DNA of 64,000 nt from Chionis minor (lineage: Eukaryota; Chordata; Aves; Charadriiformes; Chionididae). The notes below the pieces were generated by a model. It had not been told where the DNA came from. It did not search any database and was given only the letters and a program-made list of their open reading frames with translations. Below, piece after piece: positions 25,936 to 38,150 of this stretch (its first letter is position 1; every line of letters begins with the position of its first letter). The position numbers were made by a program, and so were the translations under genes. The DNA lies in NCBI GenBank assembly GCA_013398295.1, contig VZSF01010133.1, forward strand, positions 62,001 through 126,000, read 5' to 3'.

Positions 25936-28900
25936 GCAGCAGGAGGAAGTCTGAATCACTGTGATCCCGTACAGGACTCTATTAAGGGATGGCTTTGCCT
26001 CTGTAAGCAGCGATTGGTATCAGAGCCAGATGAAATGAGAGCCCGTGGCTACCAAAATCAGGAGCATGGATTTATCAAAACCCCCATGCCGTGGTGTTCC
26101 CATTCACTTCTGATCTGTAGGGGAGTTGCATGCTGGTCCATAACTCTCACCACTTACCCACATGCCATCCTGTCGCATTCCTATAGAGTCACCCTTCTAG
26201 GACTACTATTTTCCTAGCTGCAAAATGGGACTAGGTCATCAACTCAGGCACTAGCTCAGAATCTGGTCTCTTTTCCTTTTTTTTCCCCCCTTTCATCTAG
26301 AAGAAATGGCAATGTACACTAATTTTTAAAACTGGCAAAGCTATCAAATCAGATTCAATTAGACTCTTTCCACCCCTTGCACATGCTTGAAATAAAGCTT
26401 CTGTTATTGGAGTTTAGCTGACGATGCTTTTGTGCAAGAAAGGAAAGGCTCCAGTTAGTTTTTCTGTAACTGAAGCCATATGGAATTCAAACTTGTTGAA
26501 TCAATAATGGAACATGTCTGTGTCACAAAGCAGTTTTGATTCCAAGACATACAATGGACTGTTTTCAAAGTCACGTTGCTGGTTAAACCTACATTTTTTA
26601 AAATCGACAAATAATTTAAGGACTCAGCTGCTTAGGAGAATATTGTCTAGCTGATTGCCTGAGAAAGTTTTTAAAAAGTCCCTGAACCAGCCTGAGGTTC
26701 TCTGTTCACTTGCTTTCTTAATATATTTAACTACAAATACTTGCCATCCACTTAGGCAACTTGCTTAAGACATGTCAAGAGACATGAAGAGTAAAACCTC
26801 CTAATTTCCCATCCGTCCTTCCCAAGACACGTTGCACTGAGAAGCAGGTGAGTTGCTAATGCAGAGTAAGTTGTCATTTGAGGACCTTCTGCAATTAATA
26901 CACCCAGGAACCCCTGAACAAAGAAATATTTCTGCGACACATCAGTATTTCCAGATTTGGAAAAGACTTGACAAATGCTTGACTGAACTTGCACAGCAAG
27001 TGAGCTGTGGTGGAGGAAAGAGTGTGCAGCCTCCAAAGGAGGGCATGGAATATCTAAGGGGGTAAATAACTTCCTTGCTCAACAGTAGCAATTTTTAATT
27101 TTATTTAGGTGCTCCGCAGTGAAGGAGGACGTTGGGGATGTCAGAGGTGCTTCAGCAAAGCCTGCTGGTGACTACAAGTTTCTTCATTTTCACATAGCAT
27201 GCCTGTAGCCAACTGAAGTCTGTCTACATTACAATATGATGTATCCCCCCTCATTTTGATTCTTGGCCTCAGTGTCACATGGTTTTCTAAGGCGAATGTA
27301 AAATAGCATTTTGTGGAACTCAAAAAGTTTTGGTAATTCTTTTCAAAAAGCTGAGCTTTCCTTTTTTGGTAGTGCCAGGCTAGGTCTGCCCCAAGAATAT
27401 TGCATTTCATAATCCCTTGGTTCCTGCTGGTCCTGGATATAAGACAAGCGTAAGACCCCTGCACTTTCCGAGCAGGAGGAGCGCTGCGCTGTGGTGGGCT
27501 CCGGGCTGGCAGCTCGGGTTTCCTCCTTGGGGACTGTGGGAGCAGATCCCTGGAGAGATGTTTTTCCTGGGTTTTCTTTCTTTCCTCTTTGATTCTGTGT
27601 CAGGTAATTAAGGACTGAGAGGTTGCCTTAAGTGCAGCCTTGGGAATCATATTTTACTGCTGACACTGTTCCCTATTATCAGTTATCGTATTATGATAGG
27701 GCCTAAAAATCCATTGATCCTTTCTCGGAAAGTTTTAGTATCAAAACACGTTAACCATCGAGGCAGATAAGAAGATAGCTACGATGACGGTGCACTGTGG
27801 CACTGTAAACGGAGGTAACCTGAGGCAGTGTGTGCTGGAAAGAGGCAGGCACTAGCGGCAAATCGCTCAAATCCCAGTTTGGTGCCTCCAGCGCAAAATT
27901 TGAGTCCTGTAGCAAGGGAATGGAAACGCCACAGGGGACAAAATCGTTACTAACCAAAATAGCTGACATCATCCACAGTTGTATGGGAACCTGCCTGTCG
28001 GTAGGGGTATATATCAATTTCCTGGTGTGGATTTTCCATAGTAATTTATCACTCCAGCAAAAATAAAAACCCCAACAAAATCCAAAGCAATGAAGTGAAA
28101 AAACAAAAGAACGCAATGTCTCATAATAAGCTTTCTCTGTTGTGGCAGCAGCTGCAGTTTCTCCTCTCAGATTTCTTTTCTGTTATTACTCAGAAAGAAT
28201 CAGCAGCTGCTTAGGAAATATTCCGGAAAGATTCATTGAGAAGTTCCTGGTTGTTTTTCACATAGTAATCTGACAGAAGTAACGTCTTCAAGGAAGGGAC
28301 TGGGTCTCCTGGTTTTCGTCTGCTCCTCATAAATTAGTGGCTTCTGATAACATGGTTATCTAAAAGGAAACAACAGCAGGAAGAATCTAGAAATAACAGG
28401 CCCGGGTGATGGGAGACAAGTATGTTTTTTATGTCAGACAGGGGGTGTGGGAATTGCTTAGGTTGTTTTAATGATTGGTTTTGCATCTCTTTAAAAACTT
28501 TTGCTCAACCAACTGCTTTCCAAGTGGGCGTATCTGGAGGCAACACCCCTAAGAGGGATCATTTGGAAAAGACGCAGCGCAGGCTCCTGTAAAAGTAGCA
28601 TACCTTCAGGACATATTAACTCTGGAGTTATTCCGATGCTGTCATTGTGCTCTGCGCTTTAGGGCCGGAGCGTGCTGCCATCAGAATCCGGCGGGGAAGC
28701 TGTCGGGGTGGAGCTCAGTTGGATGGTCCAGATCAGCGCCTCTGAACAGGCACTCGTTTTGCTAATCTTTGCTGTTCTTTCTCGCGCACCTTCTTTTTAA
28801 CTGGGATGCCTGCTCGACAAGAGCATTTCTCCCCATAATGAAGATGCCTAACGAGTCAGAGCTGATGCCCTATCTGATTCAGGAAGCTGATAACCGGTGG

Positions 28901-31900
28901 TTGTTAAACAGGTTGGGGGGGTAGAGGTGAGCAATCATGTCAAGGCTCAGAGTTCCCCCAAACCATGGCTGGAAGATGTTACCCTGAGCCTTTTCCCGGC
29001 CGTTGGCCCCTGGTTGTAAAACAAATCACATTCCCATTTCCAGGTCTCTGGTGCATGAGGGTACATTTCAAACATCATCTTCTGAATGATGTTTGCCCAT
29101 AATTCAAAATCAAAGCCTGTTTGCCCTTCCCCTGTCCTTCTGTGTCACGGGCAGCCCTGCCTCTGAGTGCACTCCAGGCAAAATCCAAAGCTCCAGTGGG
29201 CATCCAGAAGTGAAGACATGGGTCTTCCCGGGGCCAATATGGAGTCTCCAAAGCTCTCCAGACCATGAATCTTGCTGCATGGAGAACTAAATTCAAAAGC
29301 TACTTCTTCCTCTTTTGCTGTCACTAGCAGATGGGGGGTGGAGGCAGGAGGGAGGGAGAATTAAACCTAGGTGAAAGCAATTTGGATCTGTGATGTCCAG
29401 TGCTGTAAAACGCTGTCCACTGAAGTATACAAGCTCTCAGGAATGTGGAAGAGATAATTGGAGGTTAATAGAGCTTTTACTTCTGTCTGCCTGGCCAATT
29501 ATTTCTATAGAAAAACCCTGACTCTTTCCCTTTATTGGAGTGAGTTCACGATTGTCTATATAAAAGAAAGCTGTATTCTGAGAGAACATACGCATTTGCA
29601 TACGGATGGTATTCTTGCAAATTATTTGAATAAAAATAAAAGAAGAATAAAAACAGGAGTTTTCACTCAAGGGAAAAGTTAATGAACTCACTTCTCTTTC
29701 TTTCAATCCCTGATTAAATATTATGTTACCATTTTATCTTTGTGCATGAAGAGTAAAGCCCTATTCTGTATTTTGCCAGCTTCATTCATGAAGCTTTGTA
29801 TTATTTTTACTGCAAGAAAAAATTAAAAATTACTCTCTCCACATGAGAAGCAGAATGGAGAAGAGAAGAGCAGTAATTCCCTGCAGTATGGAGGAAGGAG
29901 AAAGTGAAAGACGAGACATCCTCTTTTGTTTATTCGAATAGGCATGGGATGTGCTCCAACATGTGCTGACGGGAGCAGTCAAAGACCCACTACAGAAGCT
30001 CAACAAGAAATGCAAAAGGCATTACCTCCTATGTAAGATAGCAGTGAGACCTTCCTTTCTGAAGTGGGTTTTTTTCTTTAACACTCATTGTTTCTGAGAG
30101 CCCTTGGGCTCAGTAGCGGGTTGTACTGAAGTTTTAAAGGTGACTGCTTGGTCATTCTAATTCAGGTCCTGTGAATTTTCAGTGTTGGTAGCTAAGTGGA
30201 TTTCAGTGGCTTTTCAGTTAGACCAGCTGAGCACCACTGGACTTCTTGTTCTGCAGTGTTCATTTGAGTAGCACAGCTGTGCTGGCATTCGTCACATGGG
30301 GCACCACCTTCTTTTAGGTGGCAGCAGAAGCATTGACAATATTCAGATAAAGAAGTCCAGATTCACGCACCATAAGATGATTCCAGAATTGGCTTGGTGT
30401 TTTATTAACATGTCAGAAGGCTATTTCCATGGATTTGTCAGTCTCCGGATAGATGAAATTTGCTAGGAGTCCCTGTCTGAGACAGCACCAGAAAACTAGC
30501 TCTGTATGAAAGCATCTTTGTGGGGAGTGCCCATCACCTGCTAAATATGGCTGGTTTTCAAATGTTCTTGAGAATGAGCATTGTTGCTTTTAATCCGGAA
30601 ATGGATGCAGGGTTTTATAGGGCTTAGTCCCTGAACGGCTTGCAGTCTTGTTCGATCCACTGTTGGGATGTAAGCAGAGACAACATGGGATCATAGAAGA
30701 GATGTCCGCAGGGAAACCTTGTAAAACAGTGTTTTCTGGGGGAAAAAGTTGAAATTCAAAGTAAGTGAGAATGAAAAACAGACATGAGAATGGGGAGAGG
30801 AGGTTTAACATTTCGAAGTGGACCCCTCTATCCAGGCATCCTGTGCTGCTATTACTGGCCCATTGCTCTAGGTAGTAGGAGCGAGGCTTCTAGCTGCCAG
30901 TCAACCATTTTCTTTTTGATAATTATTCACATTGCTGTAGAAAGCAAAATTATCTCTATTTTCTCACTTCCCAATTGAAAATTGTAATTGCAGCTGCTCC
31001 CTCCTCCTTGTTTGGAAGTTTTACATGCAGAGAGTCATCAGCCAGACTTGCCTTAAATCAAATCTTCCCATGCAGCCTGGGTTATAATCTAGCGAGCACA
31101 GCAGCTGCCTAGTCTCAGCAAGGAGAAAAGCAACACATTTCTCCAGTCACTGGCTAGGGAATTCCTGCTAAAAGAAAGGGGCTATGCCTTGTCTGATGCC
31201 TTTATAAAAATGCAAAATGAGTCAGTTTCCTGAGGGCTTTCAAAGATTTTGCTAATCATCTTGAATTGAAACAGGTCTTCCAAGCCCAGGATGTAAATCC
31301 CCGTAACACACCTTCGATTTCTGTCTCCAAGGCTACCCGGCTGCCCTGATCCTCTGTGACAAGCTCTGGAAATGCTGTGATATGTCCTTTCACACTAGTC
31401 CTTCCTCACTCTTCAAGCCCCCTTGCTCTTGGGTCATCTTGCTCGCAGGAGACAGCGCTCCACAGCACAGCTGCCATGGTGGTGGGTGAAGAGCTGGTCT
31501 GAAAGCCCGTGGGAAGCCTGAGTGGTGGGAAATGCACAGGCTATCATCACTTCCACCAATGGAGAAATGCTGATTTCCTTGGGGATACACAAAAATAACC
31601 AGAGCCCCAGTGCAGACGTGCCCTGCCCAGTTTTGGTCACTCATCTGTGCAAAGGCTGGATCAGAGGTCTCCTTAAAACAATCCTAATAGTATTTATTCA
31701 TGCTGGTTTTAACAAACCTTCTTATTCTACTGTAAGACATGCAATTCATGAATAATAGCAACTAATCCCCAGTCACATAAGTGTATTTTGAGGGACACAG
31801 TATATGTAGCCTTATTGGACATTTTCCAGTGACTTTATATGCAGACACTGCTTTCTCACAGAGAGCCAAAATCTGCCCTCTTCTGAAGTCTCTTGGGTCT

Positions 31901-34900
31901 AAATTAGTGAGACTTTCATATATCATGATTTGAATCTGAATGTGTTTCCTTGCTTGCAGTCCCTGCGGCCACAGAGTAGGCAAGGAGACTTTGTGCTGTA
32001 GTTTACCTTGTGATGGTTTTTTTCAGCTGTCCTGGCAAACCATGTGATCAGCAGGCACACTCCCCATATTGCCAGTACAGCTGCATCTTCTAAAAGTGAA
32101 CATCCTCAAGGATGCAAGATTTGCAAAGGCACAGATGTATGGAGCAATGTCCTAGCAGGTTGCACGAGCCCGCAGCTGATGGTTCATCTGATGGTTCATA
32201 GTCTGGGGTGAGACATATCTTCTCAGACACATTAGCATCCGAGTTGCTTCCCTGACTATTACTCAAGACTCAGACAAGAGATGCTGGATGATCTGATGAG
32301 CCTTATGCGCTGCAGATACCCCCAAAACACTGTAGGGTCAAGACCAAAGTGCCAAACTAGAATCAATGAGGCCTTATGAAGACATTCAAGAACAACAAGC
32401 CAACCAGTGGATTTGCAGGCAGGCTGTAAGAGCTTGTTATCTGATGTCCCCTGGGCACAAACACCGAGACATCTGCGGTTTTTGACCCATTGTGTTTTTT
32501 TGTGGGTTTTTTTTCCCTCTGCTGGCTCAATAGCTAGTTAGCTGGTCATCTGATGTGAAAACAAAACAGAGAGAAGAAGACAGCAAATTGCAATAGGCAG
32601 GAGATGCTGAACTATTAGCATGCCAAACGGACTGGAAATAAAAGAAGTACACAGGTTGCTTTGCTCTCCTTTATTATTTGTGCATGAAGCTCTCAGAGTT
32701 TGTTTCTGGAACTCTGTTAAAAGCAGAGTTTTCAGTTTGCCAGTTGTTATTGAACTTTTATGTTGGTTTTATTTTGCATGTATTTTGCATCTCTGATCTC
32801 TTTGCTTGGCACTGCAAGTTAGAAATGAACCTGAAAACCACACATTGAGACTTCACTGATTTTCACCGATTTTTGCCTGAGAACATAAAGCTGTCCTCAT
32901 ATCATCTCCTCCAGTCCCATCAGAGGGAGGGAAGACCCCCAGAAGGCTGGCTTCTGGATGGACCTTTGGAGTGAGATCTCTGTTCCTTGGGATGCAGTGA
33001 CTTCACTAGCTTATATTATGCCTCTTTCCTGTTTCTAGGCTCTTATTAATAAAGAGCGTGCCCAGATTGTCAGATGGGGTCATGATCACTGGCTCCAGCC
33101 TAATCTCTTAATTAACTCCTGTTAATGTAAATGCACTCAAAAAGATTCTTTTAGCCGCAGTTTTCAAGAAATTAGAAGTCCTCTCTTGAAGAGACAGCAT
33201 GTTTCTTCTTTCGTGGTTCAGTACAGTGACAACACTGTCTTGCTGTATGAGATGGATTTGCCACGTCCTACGGTGCTCACTTCCCATCCCTGGATTATAG
33301 ATGATTTTAAATCAACTCAGGATAATAGGTGACAGCTCAGTGTGTATTATGTGTAGCATTTCAGTCTTGCATAGGCATAGACCTCCTGGCTTCTTGTTTC
33401 TGTAACTTCCGTGTCTTAGAATAGCCTAAAGTCAGGGTTGGGTCATGTACCTTGCATAGTAGAAGGTAACAATATATGAGGTTCTGCGACCTGCGAGAGA
33501 AACGTGCTGTTACTGCTTCTGATTTAATCTGCTTTATCCTCATTGCATGGGTGTCCTACTCATTGCAATCAAGGTCAGAAAAGGATTTGAGCCTGTTTCT
33601 GATGTGGAAAGACAGCAGTCCCACAGGTAAAAAACACACAGAAGAGCTAAGCTCAGATTGACCTTAGTGAAAAAAAAGCAAGCTCCCAAAATGGAGTGTA
33701 ACTGGACTGTATCAAGACAGTGAATTTGGAGCCAGGCAAGAACTGTACCTGGTCACGTTATAAGCAGAGACTCTCCCCTCCCTCGTGACTTCAATTTTGC
33801 CTAGGAGAATCCATATAAAAACAAACAAATGCCAACAGAAATGTTTCTATTGTTTTCCTTCTCTCTTTCTAATGAAAACTGTTCCTTTCCTTTAAAACAG
33901 AGCAATATCCTCCCCTATGATTTTTGCAGTCACAACGCAGAAAGAGAGAAAACCTGAAAGCGAAATTGACTCCTTTTGATTTTTCCTAGTTCAAGACAGC
34001 AGACATGCCAGTGGGAAGGAGAACAAAAAATCATGCCAAGTAAATCTGGATTTTAAACTGCCGCTAATGATCAACAGCAATCATACAAATATTTATTTCT
34101 GGTTTTATAGTTTATTTGTGTTTAAGCTGACAGCAGATCTTTAATTTGATATTCGGTCTTCCTTACATAAAAGTATGTATCTTTTAGATTGGTTCTTTAA
34201 TTATTCACTTCTGTAGGAGTTCAGACAGCAAGATGTTGGGGGATAATTTTGGCCTATGCTGCCTTAGCATGTATGTTCTGTTCACTAATTCTTTGGTTGC
34301 TGATGCTCAATTTGGTATTAGAGATCAAATCTTGTTTGCACTGAAGTTGACAAGAAAACATCCAATCGTTTGAATAGGGTGTTGATTTTATCCTTACTGT
34401 TCGTGCCATAGTAGGAGCTGCCATAACATCTAACACCAAATCTTTAATACCTACCTGGAGCTTTGAAGCATAGGCCCTCATATTGGGTAGTAAGCAGTCA
34501 CAGTTTCAACCGAAAAGCAGGGGAGGGACTGCAGCCCTGCTGCTGGAAGCGCAAAAGAGGGGGATGAAGTAGGAGGATGTCTCATTTATTGCCCAACAGG
34601 TTGGATAACTTTTTTGCATGTGGTTTGCTCATGTGGCGGCAGTGACATGGATGTGCAACCCACAGCCACAGACAGGTCTCTGCAACCTGCCTGTTTCTTA
34701 GTTATTATGGCTGTAACCTGCAGCCCATTATGCAGGCAAGGCACCTAGAGATAATGCTGCTAAATCTGTATGCATGCATGGAAATATCACGATACATGGG
34801 GGTTTCCTCCTCGTGTGTTTAGTGCCCCAAAATTCTATCAAATTCAACAAGAGCTCAGCATGTAATATAAAGCAGCTGTTTATGAGCGCTCAAGTCATTA

Positions 34901-35064
34901 GGAACCAAACTTCAGGCAGCCAGATTTGAAAAATGTAGGCAGCCTTCAAATGATGTGCTCTACTGAAAGGAGTCTACTCTAAAACCGCTCATGAAGTCTG
35001 AGAGTTTATGATGTAGGGAAACCTGTAGCACACGGTGTGTGCTTCCTACTTTTCCTGGATTTCA
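25936..35064. other. Long non-coding stretch with candidate conserved elements
   Basis: No exon or interspersed repeat is convincing across these 9 kb. Two segments, about 27,600-28,100 and 28,540-28,930, look like conserved non-coding DNA. A perfect 10-bp hairpin lies at 29069-29095, and a 12-bp tandem duplication (ctgatggttcat, two copies) at 32176-32199. The low repeat content of this block is itself consistent with regulatory constraint, but that is inference. Confidence 0.45.
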
Positions 35065-35190
35065 TTATGCCTTCCTGCCTCACAGAACAGCTGTAACGTT
35101 AAACCCATTGAAATTTGTAAAGTGCTTAGAGATCCACTGAAGGAAGGCTGTAGAGGAGTAAAAGGTACTCAATTTTCATTGCTATTATAT
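35065..35190 (+). repeat. MIR-like SINE relic
   Basis: The blocks 'ttcctgcctcacagaacagc', 'cattgaaatttgtaaagtgc', 'ttagagatccactgaaggaa' and 'gctgtagaggagtaaaaggt' follow the 3' part of sauropsid MIR-type repeats. There 'cctcacaggggtgttgtgagg' is followed by 'tttgtaaagtgctttgagatcc' and 'gaaaggcgctatagaa'. The order and orientation are correct, and the copy is strongly diverged. Confidence 0.65.
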
Positions 35191-36989
35191 CAGGGAAGAT
35201 AGTTTCCAGAGTGTCTTCATAATAAGTAAGAATAAATAACTGCAAATGTAGAATCTGTTCTGTACTCATTAATAGGTATCTTTTGGGCTGTGGTTGAGGA
35301 GAATCTCTTTTAAAGAGACGGTAAGTGTAGATTTGAAGATTTCAACTGCTGTTTCAGTACCTTTCTCAGGGCCATGGCTTGAAGCATCAGGGTGTGCTTT
35401 ACTAGTACATGAACACTATCCAGGTCTACTGACATTTGAATAATAGTGGCAAATAGTTTGTTTGACCATTTTCTCCTGTCAATTTTCAACTAGATTTTCA
35501 AATAAATCATTCGCCAAGATTTTTTCCTCATGATTCAGTTAGCTCAATAGCCAGTTGAACAATATTCATCAAATAAATTACTTTTTTCCCATCAATCTGC
35601 AAATAATTTATTCACAAATACTTTTTGCATGAGGCAGCCAGCTCTAGCCAGGACAAATCAAGGTAATTTCCTACTCTTTTGATCAAATGCCAGTAGGACT
35701 TTATCTTGGACAGCTCAATAGAGACAGGTTTTAATGCATAATACATAATGGGTAAGCTGAGTTTTTCACAGTTCTTTGTGAGCTCTCTGCTATTGCCCAT
35801 ATTTCTGTTCAGCTACTGAGAGAAGAATGACAGGGCAGCATATATTTTCCCTCCAGGTACGCTTGGAAGCATTTCACAAAACTGACCGCACAGCTTTATG
35901 GGCGTAGGGCTCACGTCAGCCACAACCACGATGGGGCAGCCCCTTGGCTGGAACATGCAAGCTGTTTAATAGAGCAAGGCAAAATTTAACAAGAGTCGAG
36001 GGAGGAAATGAAGATGAGTATTGTGCCCGCTCCGAAACACAAAGGGAACCTAGAGGCAGAATGAAATCAAGCAATGTGGAATTTGGCCAGCACGCTGAGG
36101 ATAACATCCCTAGCTCTTGAGAAAAGGGTCTTTAATGAGTAGCCAAGACACGAGACGGCACATCCCCATGTGGATGTCTCCAGGACAACGTTCGCACTGT
36201 GGTTCCCTTTCCCCGGGGTTCTCATGCAAGCAGTTTGGAAGCCGCTGACAGTCCCTTGCCTGCCTTTAGTGGCTGTCGAATTGCTGACGGAGCAGTTGAG
36301 CATGGCCTTATCCGCCTGTCTGCCTACCCCTCTCTTTTGTTGTAGAGAGCTTATGGCTGCCACGCACCAGCAGCGAGGGGCCTCACGTAGCTGAGGCAAT
36401 GGGACCAAAAGATGTCTCCCCTGCTTAAGGTTTGCAGCCACCAATCTGCACCGCACGTGAGCTGCACTTTTGCAGCCCCTTGCCCCTAAACAGGGTGCTG
36501 GGTCCTCATCAGGATGGGTCCTTCTGCTGTTGGTCGGAGATGTATGGGACTTCTGAATGCTGTTTACCCTGGCACTCCATGCTGTATGTGGGCCTGCTAC
36601 GCAGTTGTCTCGCTTTTGTCCTCTGCTGATCAGGCCAGAAGATGGGGAGAACAAGAGTTGTTTATCCATGTGTGTCAAGAGAGAAACTTTGCAAAAGCTA
36701 GCAAGTGTATATTAGAGGAGTGATGCAAGTAGGGAGTGGTTGCATGTGGGTTTCTTTAGGATCAGTGTGTGTTCATGTTCATGCACATATGTGCATGCAT
36801 AATAACGTGTTTAATACAACACTTCAATGTGGATCCTTCCCTGAAATTCTGTTGGCTAATCTAGTTACACCTAAATGAGAGATGCCTTCAGCCTATGCAT
36901 TATGCAGCAATCTAGGTATGAAGAAATGTCGGCAAACGGTTCTGCCGCATCATCAATAAATGACTTGCATGTGGTATCTACTCAAAAGA
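35191..36989. other. Non-coding, AT-rich at left, with a diverged repeat cluster
   Basis: Four related AT-rich units begin with caaata at 35450, 35500, 35570 and 35600. A perfect 18-bp palindrome lies at 36780-36797. The 203-codon minus frame at 36067-36678 has no family resemblance and no splice or promoter context, so it is not called. Confidence 0.5.
35449..35640 (+). repeat. Cluster of four diverged AT-rich units
   Basis: Each unit has the outline 'caaata(a/g)', then a T/A-rich core, then 'ttttttcc' or a variant, then 'catca' or 'catga'. Starts are at 35450, 35500, 35570 and 35600, so spacing is irregular. The units are too diverged for a simple tandem array to be certain. No family name can be given. 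Confidence 0.4.
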
Positions 36990-38150
36990 AAACATGCTAA
37001 ACACTGAAAGTCAAATGGGATGCCTTCCTGAGACACAAACAACTGACCACATACTTACTCTGCATCTCATAAATAAACATGGAGAAAGTGCAAAAACAGA
37101 GGAAGATATTTGTCTCGACTTTATACTTGGAGAAAGCTTTTGACTCAGTCTGGCTCTCATAGCTGAACTATACAAAATGGAATTGGCAAGGGGAAAAAAT
37201 GACATAACCACATACATGTAACAATCCATTGAAAGTAGGACACACAAAAAAGAGAAGAAAACAGGCTTTGAAGGAGAAGGTAGACTAACACAGCGGTCAG
37301 CTTCAGGCCTGCTCTTTCTGTCATCTATGCTGGCGATTTATAAGCCTCAGAGAAATGGTTCTCAAATTGAATGAGGGATCTTAAACTGTCACAACATTAC
37401 AAGACGTATTTTAACACACCCTGCTGCAAGGCCATGTAGTGAGGAAGGAAGAACACTGGTGATGAATAGCAGGGTAAAGATGCTTTCTTGGAAAAGACAG
37501 ACGCAGAAAGAGACTTGGGAATTCAAATGGGTAATAGACTCCACAAAATTTTTTTGTCCAGCGTAGGCAGTTAATGGTCTAATTCCATTTTTAGATGTGT
37601 GAGAACGGGAAAACCAAACAATGACTGAGGGATGATTTTTGCTCTGTGCACAGCATGTGTGTGTAGACCACAATGACACTGTATGCAGGGTGGGTGCCTG
37701 TGAGTCAAAAAGGACTTAGAAACATTTGAGAGTCCAAATAATGCTGCAGTGACCAAAACTGAATCTTCCAATGTGAGGCTTCAAAGAAAACAATCTATTC
37801 AGTTTAGCAAGGAAAGGTGATAGGAGCATCATGTAGAGTTACTTATCCATGAAAATGGGATGGGTGTGCAGTTTTGTAGACAAAGGCATAACAAGTTCTG
37901 GTGACTCGAAGTTGAAGTTGGACAAATTCAACCTTGAAAGAAGCAATTTCCTGGCAGCAAGGATAATTAAACATTGGAATAAATTAGTAGGTGGAGTAAG
38001 GTACTTGCCATCACTTGGAGTCTTTACGACAAGATGTGTTGTCTTTCAAACTCACTTTGATTCAGCTGCTGGGAAAAAAACCTATGGCTTCTGCATATGG
38101 GTCAGATTAACGGGTTACAGTGGCCCCCTTCTGTCTGGAAGTCTGACTAT
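36990..38150 (+). mobile_element. Ancient CR1-group (L3-like) LINE, ORF2 to 3' end
   Basis: This is a long, heavily mutated LINE copy in sense orientation. Near 37110-37150 the text 'gtctcgactttatacttgga' and 'aaagcttttgactcagtctg' corresponds to the reverse-transcriptase block that normally encodes [10 protein letters not shown]. At about 37490-37540 'acgcagaaagagacttggga' corresponds to the conserved 'gcagaaagggatctgggggt' block. From 37905 'gaagttgaagttggacaaat', 'taaacattggaataaattag', 'tgccatcacttggagtcttt' and 'cagtggcccccttctg' trace the 3' end, where the last block is the usual 'caatggtcccttctggcc'. Many stops and deletions make it non-functional. Its 5' limit is uncertain by 50-100 bases. 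Confidence 0.8.

Noticed and set aside
36067..36678. 203-codon minus-strand frame
   Set aside because: No protein family features and no promoter or polyadenylation context; its length is possible by chance in 64 kb of vertebrate DNA.
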